Assembly (NCBI RefSeq): GCF_001761485.1
Contig: NC_090773.1
Span: forward strand, 1,798,001 to 1,862,000
Source: Yarrowia lipolytica
Taxonomy: Eukaryota > Ascomycota > Dipodascomycetes > Dipodascales
Direction: 5' to 3'
Length of the DNA: 64,000 nucleotides
Numbering within the stretch: position 1 is the first letter of the stretch; each line of letters starts with the position of its first letter. Both the position numbers and the translations under genes were made by a program. This document shows, in pieces, positions 31,767-42,815 of this stretch. The notes under the pieces were generated by a model. The model was not told the DNA's origin and made no database searches. It saw only the letters and a list, made by a program, of their open reading frames with translations.

Positions 31767-34280
31767 TTACGGTAATAAACATTTATTTATTTACCATATG
31801 GTTAGATCTCATGACACTCGTAAACATAGATCCCTTGCGATAAACCAGGTGAAGGATATTAAATGTCTGTCACAATCCAAAGTATCAAACAAGAAATCTT
31901 CAACACGAGGAATATGTCTATTTGAATATATCATCTTCAAGTATCACCCTGATCTCCAACTACCACATTCAGTGAGAAGCCATTGAGGAGTGACATGCAG
32001 ATGGTTGGAGCTTCTTAATTACCGAAACAGAGCGTATGATAGTTCCAGTGTTTCTTCAGCACATCACCGATATTATCAAGCTTATGGGTATCTACTTGAA
32101 GTGGTTGGGGTTGTGTTTCGGGTTCTCGCGATTCTATCATAGACTGGACTTTCAGTATGGTCAGGAAAAGAAGACAAGACATCACCCAGTACTGAAGCTT
32201 CATTGGATAAATAATGCAGAGCTAGCTAACGCTGATTATATTGCTTTTTCTATCACTTTGAATGGACTTTCACACCTCAACGTCGATATCTAATGTCCAT
32301 AATGTTTCTGAACGTCCTGACCGTATTATTATTGTCGTCTGACTCTGCACATTGTAGAAGACTGAATTCCTTAGGCATATCTCATCACTTGAAGATTTTC
32401 CTGGATCTCCGGCCGGTTCCACTGTAACTGAACCTGTGGGTCCCTGTACTGTAGTGGTGGTATCACAGTTCCTGGCATTTGATATTCAGCCTACAGTAGT
32501 AGAGTATGGATATCATATGAGCGACCAGACAAGTCGCACCAAGAGAGTTCATACTATACTACTGTACCATGAATCACTTTTTATCGTGTTATTCGTCATT
32601 GAAGGTCATCCCCTATTGTCAGGATCCCCACTCATCGCCCAAAGTTTTCAAATATGACACTGTTGTGTGTACTAACCTATATTGAACTTCTACATGACCC
32701 TTGTTTCATGTGCTTCTCTGTTCTCGCACCCATGTGGTGACAGTCACGTATACAATTCACCTTTCCAGCTTACAAAAAGCTGCAGTCCTGAAATTTGGGG
32801 GTTTCAAGCACCCATATCTGGCCCGGCGGGTATCTAATCGAAAATATGAACACTTATTCGGTTTCTGTAGGCTGTTTTTGTCCATATTGCATTCGATTTG
32901 TTTGTTTCTGCGATCTTTGACCGATTCAACATTACATGTACTTGTAGTGGTTAAATCACATTCCAATAGCCAACTTCGAGTTGTATCTGAAAAGCGGATA
33001 CTTGTACGACTTCAAAAAGGACCAAAAAGAGGAAATCGAGACTTAGATATTGAATTTCTAAACTGCATTACAAGTACAAGTTCAGTTTCCATCTGGTTGA
33101 CCTACTTTACTCGAACAGTATGTACAAGTACATACGATACAGTAATTAGCGTCAAGCTTCTTTTAGAACCGTCTGTCACGATCCAGAAAGATCAAGTAAA
33201 ACCAGTGCATATCAGAAACTGTCTGGCGAATTTATTCCAACAATTTCGAGTCAAATAAAATCTAGTTCACGGCTCATCGCCTATATCCACAAGGTTTCGA
33301 TAATAATGCACTACATTGCATTATCTCAACCTTATGTTGACAATAGTGGTGATATGTATTCAGTAGAATATATACAATATATATAGGATAACGATTATGT
33401 GTGGGGAATATGAATCCTTATTTTATATGTTTTATTCCTATTACGGTAAAACGGCTAACAAAACATACAATTTTAAGGTGAAGAGCCGCAACATTATACA
33501 ACAATGTCTGTATACATCCCCACCTTAGCTTATTCTGAAGATGTTTGTGGCTTTCTATTCTTCTTTCTCATCTCTCCTCAATTCACGAAATCATCTACTA
33601 CATCATTCACGACACTTCTACGACTATATTACGACACATCTTCTACGACTAGATGAACGGGCATCGACTCAGTCCTTTCCATTCATTTCAGGTGGGCTTT
33701 TCGGTGAGTTTTCACGATCTCTAGCTCTTTGTTTCTGTGTCACGTCAAGTGAGCAGTCAAAGAGACATGTGCTGATTCCACGTAAGCCTTTGAAAACTCT
33801 AGAGCGATACTAACACAGCGGGAGGTAGCTTTGGTTCCCCTCCATTTGGCACATAGTGCCGGTGGAGGACCCACTATGTAAGGAGGTTACAGAGCCAGGG
33901 CCGGAAAGGAGGTGATGCAGCGTTGGGGTGGTGGAAAGTTCCTCCAAAGGCCCTATAGAGCAGCCTCGTTCCCGTTCCTTGGAGTCTACCACGGATCAGG
34001 GTCGTCTCAGCTTCTTCTGGCAGTTTTGAATAGGAAGAAACGTCGTGAGACTCGATTGGGAAGGGGTGTCCCCATCCCTCTAGTGTCTCAATTTCCTTTA
34101 CAGAAGATTGCTCGCGGCGGTGGATTCTGCTGGACCTCCGGAAACCGGAATCTCGCAGAGATGCCACTTTTCTTACCCTTCGACCACGCCCCCCAGCCTC
34201 ACGTGGTCAAGGTCTGACGCTTCTTTCCAGTGATGCAAGTAAGTCTCGGGTGCCCCCCAGTGCTCTTTTTTTCTTTTCCG

Positions 34281-34372
34281 GGTGTTGGCTCTATTTGCGG
34301 TGTTGGCTCTTTTTGCGGTGATGGCTCTTTTCGGGATGTTGGCTCTTTTGCGGTGACGGCTCTTTTTCAGTG
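34281..34372. repeat. 18-base tandem repeat, TGTTGGCTCTTTTTGCGG type
   Basis: Five imperfect copies of a unit of about 18 bases (GGTGTTGGCTCTATTTGC, GGTGTTGGCTCTTTTTGC, GGTGATGGCTCTTTTCGG and so on). The word TTGGCTC also recurs scattered through 35080-35230. Confidence 0.75.
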
Positions 34373-34504
34373 TACAAAACACAATGTCAGTTGTGTGGTG
34401 GGGTGTCGGATAATTGCGGTGTGGGCTCAGTGGATTTTCCACTAATTTTTTTATTTGCGCGTCAAGCACAACGGGGGACTGGCTGCCCTGATGAGACCCA
34501 ACCC

Positions 34505-34621
34505 ATGACTAGCGTCGAAACATCAACAGTGGGGGCTGTTGGTGTCGGCAGCCACTAGTCATAAACTTCGACTATTTTCGAAGTATCAGTAGTGGGGGCT
34601 GCTTGGTACTTTGAAAATAGT
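34505..34621. repeat. Two consecutive imperfect hairpins with identical TGGGGG loops
   Basis: Hairpin 1 spans 34505-34562. It has the outer arm ATGACTAG with CTAGTCAT and the inner arm ACATCAACAG (34520-34529) with CTGTTGGTGT, closing on the loop TGGGGG at 34530-34535. Hairpin 2 spans 34571-34621. It has the outer arm ACTATTTTCGAAGTA with TACTTTGAAAATAGT (15 pairs, one G-T) and the inner arm AGTAG with CTGCT, closing on TGGGGG at 34593-34598. The two are diverged copies of one design. Confidence 0.7.
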
Positions 34622-36430
34622 TGTACAGTATATATATTAGGGAATTATATAGCAAAATAAGAATTTATGGAGTATAAAAGGAGGATTTTCCAAGTTTTTT
34701 CCCATAAGATGAGTAATATATTACCGAATCAGGAAATTTTCATTGTTGATATTGAAAAGTTTATATACTCTTTCGTATACCTTTAAAGAAGTGAAGCTAC
34801 TTGCATTCCATGCCACTTATCTACAATTCAGCACAACTACTTTTACAGAAACACTACAGATGATGATTTGGGTGGGACTTCATGGTCCATAATATATTAA
34901 CCCCAGAGGTTCAGCTCACTGCTTACATCCTCTTTTCTATAGACTAAAAGGTTCGGTCTCGTCTACATCCTCGTGTCGAGGTTCGACTGCCTACATCCTT
35001 TCTGAATGCGAATCTTGGATCAAGAAGATCAACTTCCAACTGCCTTTAATATGGCTCCTCTGTGGAGATCTGACTCTTTAGATCTGGCTCGTTGGCTCTG
35101 GATCTCTCTGCTCTTATTGGCTCTGGCTCGATTCAGCTCCGGCTCTCATTGGCATAACACCTAGCTCTTATTGGCTCATTGGCACTCACTGGCTTATCTT
35201 CATGGCTCTCGCTCTTACTGATTGGCTCTGGCCCATGCTATCAAGGTGCTGGCATTCTGCTCTCACAGTTCACAGTTCCACCTTCGCGCTGTCGTCATCG
35301 TTTCACAGTGTCACTCTTGTGCTGGCATAACTTAACGTGTCTCAGTCGCTACAACGTCTCCTGCTCTGGTGGCTGGTGGAATTTCACCATCGTGCAGCTC
35401 CAGGCGGCTTTTCAGCGTTGTCTTAGTGTTCTGTTGTCGGCATTTGTCGGTCGGCGGCTCTAGTTCTGGCTCGTTGCGGCCCGGATTGGCTCTTTGCTCT
35501 GGCGGCCTGGCAGGTTGGGCACAAACACTTTGCTCAGTGGCGGTCTTTGCAGACGCTTATGCTCAGGCGGAACAAGCTGGATCAGGTTCGGATCGTGGGT
35601 CAGCTGTTCTCTTAACCGTGATTCCTGGTGTGATGATACCAAGTCAGCAGCAGATGGAGAAGACATATGACTGTTCAAACGACAGTCCATCCCTCCAAAG
35701 CATTCAGGAATTGTTATCCATGCAGGGAATTGCACCCTAGGGAGCTACCCATACCTTAGGAGAGCTCATGGACAATGTTTCGTGTCCGTCACAGCTTCAA
35801 ATCCACGGAGACAGGATTCATGAGTGGCTTGCTAAGCCTCCAACTCGTCATCACCCTGCGTCCTCTTAGTGCATGTACTGAGGGGTTTCCTTTCACTCGG
35901 CAGCTTCGTAGCTTACGCTCAGCTTCACGTCTTAGTTACTAGCTCATGCGTTCTTCACACACGGTTTTAATCAGTCTCAACAGTTGCGTCGTAGCAGAGA
36001 CTTTGCAGCTTCCGCTCAGCAACTTCTGGAATACTATCTTGCGACAGGACCAGTAGAGCAGACCCCAAAGTGTTTCTCATGCTGGGAATTTCACCCGTGG
36101 TTGCGAACCATCTGAGAGAAGGAACTCCTGAGTAGATTGCGAATCTTTGCTCGTCATAGCTCCATCCCGTAGATGCATGAAGAGAGGTGTGCTGACTCTC
36201 CAACTCGACAACAACAGAAAACTCGAGTTGCGTCCAGGAAGGAGTGAATTGTGAATGTCTGCTCGCGCAAGACAAGTACTGCTTCCTTGCTTTCGCTCAG
36301 CAGTATCAGCATCTCTCGAAGTGAACGAATCCTCTGCAAAAGCTGAGAGACTGATCGACCTCTGATGATGGAACAACAGGGCGATGGAGGGGGTTTAAAT
36401 AGTGCTGGAGGAGCGTGATTGAGTTTCGAA
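34622..36430. other. Degenerate repeat island, possible remains of an old element
   Basis: This block is less AT-rich than its surroundings. It opens with a TATA-like word and reversed 'TACATCC' repeats (34920-35000), then TTGGCTC-rich sequence. From 35540 on, words such as CTTTGCAG..GCTCAG and CATGC.GGGAATT.CACCC recur about 360 to 450 bases apart, suggesting an old tandem duplication. On the minus strand a TATTTAAA lies near 36393 as a possible old promoter. No protein family was recognised. It may be a worn LTR-type fossil or a host-derived satellite; I cannot tell which. Confidence 0.3.
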
Positions 36431-38696
36431 AGACCTCGTCAGAGTTTCATTAGTGGCAAATATTAGTGTCGATCAATGCATAAACGAAAGAGAGAGCCCT
36501 GTCGAAGATTCGAGAAACGGCACGAATAAATGAGAATTCCGAAATGGTGAAAGGGCATGTAGGGCATAATCAGAAGCAGGTATCCTACTAGATTATTCTG
36601 TATCGCTGACCATAGTTTATCGGAAGATTTGAGTGAGTTCGAAACGGTAATCTCGCCATTTTCAGATATATATAATTGTACTTTGTATAGATGGCAAATT
36701 GAACTGTAAAGGTAGACTTTCCGGTGAAAGCGAACCTGCAATGGAACGTTCCAATCACGCAGAGCTGATTATGAATTGAATCTGAAAGTGAAATATATAT
36801 TTCAAACATGGAATACTGGAACCTGTTTTTATATATTTTACATGTTGACGAGTAGAATTATACGCTCATCACCAGGCACATAGGACAATGAGTTTAGGGT
36901 TTCCAGTAGATTAACATGAAACTGTTGTTAAAAGTGCCAATAGTCATTAAATTTCTTCGAAATTCGGGCTGTGTAATACAATGTCGAATACAGGACGACA
37001 TAAGACTGTATTGTTCCAGTCTATATATGTAGACATTTCAATAATGACAGAAACTGGGAATGTGATCCCAACAACAAAGAAAACAGTAGCCGACACCTTA
37101 ATATCTCTGGTTGGACCACTTTAGATAAAATCCAGATTCATGTGATCTTCATAAAACAGTAAATGGATAGGAGAAATGACAGAGTCCTCAATTTCACTCC
37201 GATAAATCACACAAAATGTCTTTTTCACCTGTCTCTCCAGCCTATTCAAAACGTTTTCGTTTCCAATAATGTACAAACATTTTTTTATTATAATAACCTA
37301 ATTAATACATCTGCTTATCTGCAAGATCGATCAGAGTGAAAAAGACCGGAGTGTCCCTTTAAGGTATTAAAACACTTGATATACCACTGACAAAAACATA
37401 CATGGGCTTCTAAAGCATCTGTCACGGCTTTTAATCGATTTTTAAACCATGTAACAGTTGGATAACCAGACAGTTGCGTTGAACAATGAAGTATTTGATG
37501 GGACACATACATCGACTTCAAGAATCAGTACTTAGAGCGTATCTTCGAACGATATGGCAACTCTTTTCCGAAATCAAGAAATTTGGCTATTTGACCCTCG
37601 AAGAAAATTACCGATTCTTACAATTTTGACTCTGAGGATTAATAACAATTTTGAAAATGATCATGCTAGAGTGTACATTGAAAAATTCGTATTAATGTTT
37701 CAGACATACACGAAAAATGAGAGATCAGATTGACTACATCTCACAGTCAGTGAGTATTACAATTGTTACAATATTTTTCTTTTGTGTTCAAATACAGCGC
37801 TATTGTAATTGATATTTGCTGTCCATTATTTTCGGTGTTTCTGTATCTATGCGCTCTTGAGTTTGGTATTTTTCATCCAGTGTTTTATTTTCCGAGTTTT
37901 GACTTCTCAGTAAAGCAACGGCTGGGAATACATGGTGGTTAATAGGAATAGGAGTAAATGCGATCTGGATTTTACTATTATACAACCAAGAAGGCGCTAG
38001 GTCTAGTATTGCTCAAAATCGATATTCGTCCAAAGTGAGAAAGAGCCCAAATCTGAAGATTTTCCCGAGGGAAAGTAGTTGATTTTCAATTTTTTCGGAA
38101 AAAGCTGTCTAAATACCCAAGGAGGTGTGCTAAATGAACGGACTGGCCCCTAGGAGCAGACCGGTACGTGGTATTTAATCGTAGGAGCGACATTGAAACT
38201 TCTAGACAACTGCTACCTGGACTTGAGAGAGTACTGAAGTTGTCAAATGGTCCTTGTAGATTCCCAGTGGACAGTGGAAAAGCTCTCAGTTGTATTACAT
38301 ATCGCGCTATACCAAAATAGCATATAAAAAGACGTAAAGAATGAATAGCAATCAAAGTATCAACTGTACGAGCTCTTTCTAAGAATTTTTGGATGGTCAG
38401 AAAAGAGAAACTGAAACAGCTCTGTACACTACACTTGTATCTACCTGTGCCATGGCGCACCTTGTCGTGTTTGACATCATTTCTGATGTCAAACACAGCA
38501 ATAAACGGCCTGATACCCAACTAATTTGGGAATAAGTCTTTCGAATTACACCATACGGTAGTCATATATATAACTACTGTAATATTCTACAGCATTCCTA
38601 CTCCTCAGTCTTCAGACGTTAAACGTCCGCAATTGAATCTGTTAAAATCTAACACATGTGTATATCTACCATAGCTCCTTGTCTTACAATTTATAT

Positions 38697-39341
38697 TTAG
38701 ATGCTCATGTCACGCCTGTAGTTGAGACAAAAGACTGTCTTGAACTTGTAAACCAGTCCCAACAGTCTGGTTTCAGTCTCTTCCATGTCCAGTACAACAC
38801 TTTCGACGTTTTCAGCGCCGAAAACCAGACTGTCCAACTGGCTAATTGTACGCTGAACGCACCAAAGCTGATTTTGGGTAAAAGGGAAGTTGTGGGTCAT
38901 GTGATCTACTAACTTGAGCAGCACGGGCCAATGGGTTAACTGGCCTGTGGTTGTATCTGTCAGTGGCACGTCCATAGACTCCACCAACGAATGCACACAG
39001 CTTAGCGTGGTGGAAGGATGGATGGGGGGATTGAACTTAGTGAGCACTTTTTCCTTCACACGCTTAGTCCACTGCTTGAATCTGGTCACGTGCTTGAGTT
39101 TGGCATCACGGAGCGTCACATGAAAGCTACTGACAGTGGAAATGGAGGCATAGGAACTAGAAGTGAAACTGTGAGCGTCACGTGAATCTGAAGAATCTTC
39201 CAATGAGAGTGCCTTCTCTCGCGGCTGAGCATAATAGTCATATACAGTGCGCAGGGGATGGGCCAGGGCAACCGTAGGCTGGGTGATTGTGGTGACTCCA
39301 GAAGTGACAGTATCGAAGTGAATGCTGGTTGCGCTGCTCAT
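38697..39341 (-). CDS. Uncharacterised protein, 214 residues
   Basis: The start is the ATG at 39341 (MSSATSIHFDTVTSGVTTIT); the frame is open a little further upstream, but this is the first well-placed methionine. The N-terminal 75 residues are serine- and threonine-rich (SFTSSSYASISTVSSFH). A basic segment follows (RFKQWTKRVKEKVLTKFNPP), and then a mixed C-terminal part likely to be helical (LLKLVDHMTHNFPFTQNQLW). No signal peptide, membrane helix or known domain is visible. Codon use and amino acid balance look like a real protein, and the frame stays open for 645 bases in an otherwise stop-rich, AT-rich region. It may be lineage-specific. Function unknown. Confidence 0.6.
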   Translation of the reverse strand: MSSATSIHFDTVTSGVTTITQPTVALAHPLRTVYDYYAQPREKALSLEDSSDSRDAHSFTSSSYASISTVSSFHVTLRDAKLKHVTRFKQWTKRVKEKVLTKFNPPIHPSTTLSCVHSLVESMDVPLTDTTTGQLTHWPVLLKLVDHMTHNFPFTQNQLWCVQRTISQLDSLVFGAENVESVVLDMEETETRLLGLVYKFKTVFCLNYRRDMSI

Positions 39342-40297
39342 TGTTATCAAGTGTAATAGGTTAGGGTGATTCCAGTGGAGGACTTTGATATTCAAGGAAG
39401 GAAAGCACAAGGTCTTATATCCTCCACAAGTGTATGGGTGGAACGTATTGAGGTTGCGTTATGGAAGGTGATTTATGGAAATAAATTAAGGGAAGTGAAG
39501 TGAGGTGAGATCAGTATCGAGAGGATGAACAGGGTAAAAATGTACTCTAGAACATATCCAACCATCTTTCAAGACCTTGGCACTGACATATTTGACGGAG
39601 CTCAACATTGCCTTCTCCCGTACTTGTTACAGTTTCCACGTTATACACCCCCAACTGACCGTCGACGGCATTAAACAGTTCAATAACAACTTCATTCAAT
39701 ATATGACAACACTCTGGAAGTTTCGTATCGTGGTCTATGTCCATAATCTACTCTTTTTTGTAAAGTCACGGTCCGCCCTGGCACAGGAGACACACTTCTG
39801 GTGATCTCTATCTCGCCAACATTTGGATAAATTGATATCAATGTATTCTCCAGATCGCGGAAAATTTAATGGTATCATTTTAATCCTACTCAGTTTTATT
39901 TTAATCAAAATTCCACATATTTGGTATTTCTCCTAACTCTTCCATAGAGTTTCAGTGTACATTATCTCTGCAGAGCGGCATCTTGAAGACATGGTGAACG
40001 CGTAGAGTGTCTCTGGGATATATCAGCAAATTTTCAGTCACTTATTCTGGTATTTTTATGTAATATCCAAGTCTTTTATTATTTTTATCATTTTTTTCCG
40101 ATTTTTCCCGCATTAATAACGACTCAGCCGTGGCTCGCATATATTAGCTCCTACTCATTTGAGATAACGCTTGGCAACCTTAATTTGTAACTGCAGTGTG
40201 ACTGGGCACGCAGGTCATATGGAGCAGTCACTCTTACAGGTCAACCACGACACTCACTCAGGAACCACAAGACCCACCAGCAACTACGAAAACCAAC
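39342..40297. other. Intergenic with one small minus-strand open frame
   Basis: About 950 bases. A 65-codon ATG-started minus-strand frame at 39547-39744 has protein-like composition (ELFNAVDGQLGVYNVETVTS) but no recognised family. It could be a small gene, an exon or chance, and I rate it about one in four as real. The rest is AT-rich. Confidence 0.4.
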
Positions 40298-40648
40298 ATG
40301 GGCTTCAGATACACAGAGTACCTGGACGGCCAGGTGTACCGATGCAAAAAGTGCGGCCAACATCTGACCACCCACGACGATCTCATGTCCAAGAGCTTCA
40401 AAGGGGCCATGGGAACGGCCTACCTGTTCAAAAAGGTGGTCAACATCCAGGAGCATGAAGTGGTGGAGAAGGAGATGACCACGGGTAAGCATCTGGTCTG
40501 CGACATCACGTGTGGAGAATGTACGACAACCCTGGGGTGGAAGTACATTAAGGCGTTTGAGAAGCAGGAAAAGTACAAGGAGGACAAGTACATTCTGGAA
40601 AAGTACTTCATGACCGCGCCCAGACTGAGTCAGCAGAGGTTTGTTTGA
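40298..40648 (+). CDS. MOH1: Yippee-family zinc-binding protein
   Basis: Small (116 residues) conserved eukaryotic protein with a single yippee/Mis18-like fold. Its precise function is unknown; in S. cerevisiae the homologue Moh1 is linked to stationary phase and to the GID ubiquitin ligase by homology with other yippee proteins. The zinc ligands are the two CxxC pairs C16-C19 (YRCKKCGQHL) and C72-C75 (TCGECTTTLGWKY). The signature segments SKSFKGAMGTAYLF and YILEKYFM are present. The start at 40298 follows a CA-rich leader (ACCAACATGGGC). Single exon. Confidence 0.94.
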   Translation: MGFRYTEYLDGQVYRCKKCGQHLTTHDDLMSKSFKGAMGTAYLFKKVVNIQEHEVVEKEMTTGKHLVCDITCGECTTTLGWKYIKAFEKQEKYKEDKYILEKYFMTAPRLSQQRFV

Positions 40649-42815
40649 GGTGGTCAGAACCGCCGTTACGTTACTGACAGGAGACAAGCCCCCGTGCCAT
40701 AACGTACTTGTGGAGCCCAGATATGGCGACCCCAGTGACGTTCTTATAGGGTTCCTACAACCCGGCAGCTGTAAAAGAGTATACATATACTCCAGTTGCA
40801 AGAAAGTGAGTATGATTTATGACGGAGCCTAGGGTGTTAGGGGTGTCTGAGTATGATGGGGTTAATGTTCATGTCAGGGGGAATATCAATCTGAAAGTTG
40901 TGGAATCCAGCATCATTCTTGAGGGTGTGTGGGTATCAATACTACCCATGGTGCTTTCATGTATACCGTCCACGAGGAGTGCAAGCTTGGGAGTCACATG
41001 ACCCAAATACTCGTTGTGTTCATAAAGACCAAGCGGTACCCTAAGGCTCAATTTGACGGCTATTGAACCTACCAAACGCCCTTTCTACTTTTTCTTGGTG
41101 TGCTCATCCTAATTCTATTACAACCGACCCATTGTCTGGATTGACTTGCTCGCATTTTCGGCCTTATCCGATCTCGCGCTGAAGCAGTTCTTGGACAGGG
41201 CACCCTTCATTGCGCCTTGAAAGGGATTCTCGTCCAATTCGAGAGCCCGTCATGAACAAGGAAATTGGGCTACTCTCACCCAGAGTATGGGCTAACGTAC
41301 AACTCGTACACTGCACCGGGCTCCACACGGGCGAAAAAAGTTCACACCTTTTTCCTTCACTTCTCTACCAACCACTCGAGAATCCTTGAAACAACCTCAA
41401 CCACTTGTGGTCATCACCTATTATGTGTTCGCTCTAACGCAGTTATTTATATCGCTCATGCATTATCATATGCGAGCAACCATCAAATCAATCAATCGAG
41501 TGTTTTAGATCGAGTCTTGACACCGGGACTGTATTGTGTGCCCAGTAGATTATGTAAGCATTCCGGTCACGTGCTGTCCCCCTGCGAGTTTTCACTGAGT
41601 CGTGTCTTTTACATACAAAAATTCTCCCTCTGTCTCTGTTCTGGTCTGTCATTGCATGCGTCAAAATGACCAGATAATGCAATCAAGGGTTAGGGATGAG
41701 CACGACAAAGAGAGCAACTGTTAAACCCTTGTCCTCGATATAAGGCGTCAGCCACTTGATCTTCAATGTATGTTCGGAATACGATGTCTTTGATACATAC
41801 TGCCGAGACTACAGAAATCCAAGATGGTGAAGTGTGAATCATGACATATGCTATCTTTTACTCAGTTGTTTCCGCTTGAGTCAGTATATCTTTCTACTTG
41901 TAGCACAGTATTTCGTTCTATATTTAGGGTTTGGAGACAGGCCCTTCTTTGGCGTTCGTTTGCCATAGATTGTGGCTATGATGAGTGGAAGACAAGTTGG
42001 TTGGAAGTCGTCTTGGAGAGAAGTCGAGTAATGACGGCGACCACCGAAAAATGGGCTTAAAATTGCCAACTTTGGAGCGTTGTAGCTGCGAATTGGTCGT
42101 TTCTGGCTGTCGATTCATCAAGGACCATACATGGGAGTCTTTGAGAGTCGTATCATCTGAGTCTTGGATAGTAAACTAGTGATCTTACAATCATCTGAGT
42201 CTCCCCGATGGTAGGTATCCATTGACCCCATCCACAGTCAACTTTGTCCTCTTTTTCCAAACTTGTACAGTCCTGTACAAGCACTCGAATCACTTGTACC
42301 GATGCTCGTGGTACTGTACCATACCATAAACATGGGATGGTGTAAACTTGAGAAATCCCACAGCTTTCAGGAAGACGCAAAGGCTGGACTGTAAGATGAC
42401 ATCATTTATGCTCTGTTTTTTCGCTCAATTTTAGATTTTTCGCCCGATATTTCGCATTTTCATTCATCCATGTGTTTCTATGGTACCTCGTGCTGCGCAT
42501 ATCGCAGACCCCCATCGCAGTACATTTGAGTACGGCAACTGTGTGATTATTGAGCCCTCTCCAAAACACGCAATTGTAGCCCGACGCGTCTGAAAGTCCG
42601 GGTGTCTCCTGATCAGGTACCCAACCCGCTCCCGTATCAGTTTCCCCTCCCCATCTCCCTTTCTCCGTCTTTTAGACCGTCTTCCACTTTCTCCCCTCCC
42701 CAAGCCCGTTTAAGTTTGGCTTTATGCATTATCTGTAGCAATCAATATATATAAACCTGTTCGCGTCAGCCAGTCGACTTTACGAACAACACTCAATTCA
42801 CTCGCAAAAACATCA
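40649..42815. other. Intergenic, no supported gene
   Basis: About 2.2 kb. Several open frames (41265-41669, 41848-42060, 41985-42179) have no family resemblance. GTAC-rich words cluster at 42262-42312. A TATATATAAA box at 42745-42754, about 62 bases before the next ATG, is the likely TATA element of the D-ribulokinase gene. Confidence 0.5.
42745..42754 (+). promoter_or_regulatory. TATA box of the D-ribulokinase gene
   Basis: TATATATAAA about 62 bases before the ATG at 42816. The close spacing implies a short leader. Confidence 0.55.

Larger units (their letters stand above)
31767..38696. other. Gene-poor AT-rich desert
   Basis: Nearly 7 kb without a supported gene. Most of it is markedly AT-rich. 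Long open frames present (for example 32701-33258 and 38086-38520) lack an ATG at a sensible place and have no protein-like composition. Exceptions to the AT-rich background are a GC-richer block at about 33820-34250 and the island at 34270-36430, described separately. Candidate roles include a centromere or replication origin region, or a graveyard of old elements; nothing here decides between them. Confidence 0.55.

Noticed and set aside
32701-33258. 185-codon open frame in the desert
   Set aside because: It opens with TTG and contains no internal methionine; composition is not protein-like.
34173-34469. Minus-strand frame with repeated KRANTANRANT
   Set aside because: The peptide repeat simply reflects the 18-base DNA tandem repeat, and the rest is not protein-like.
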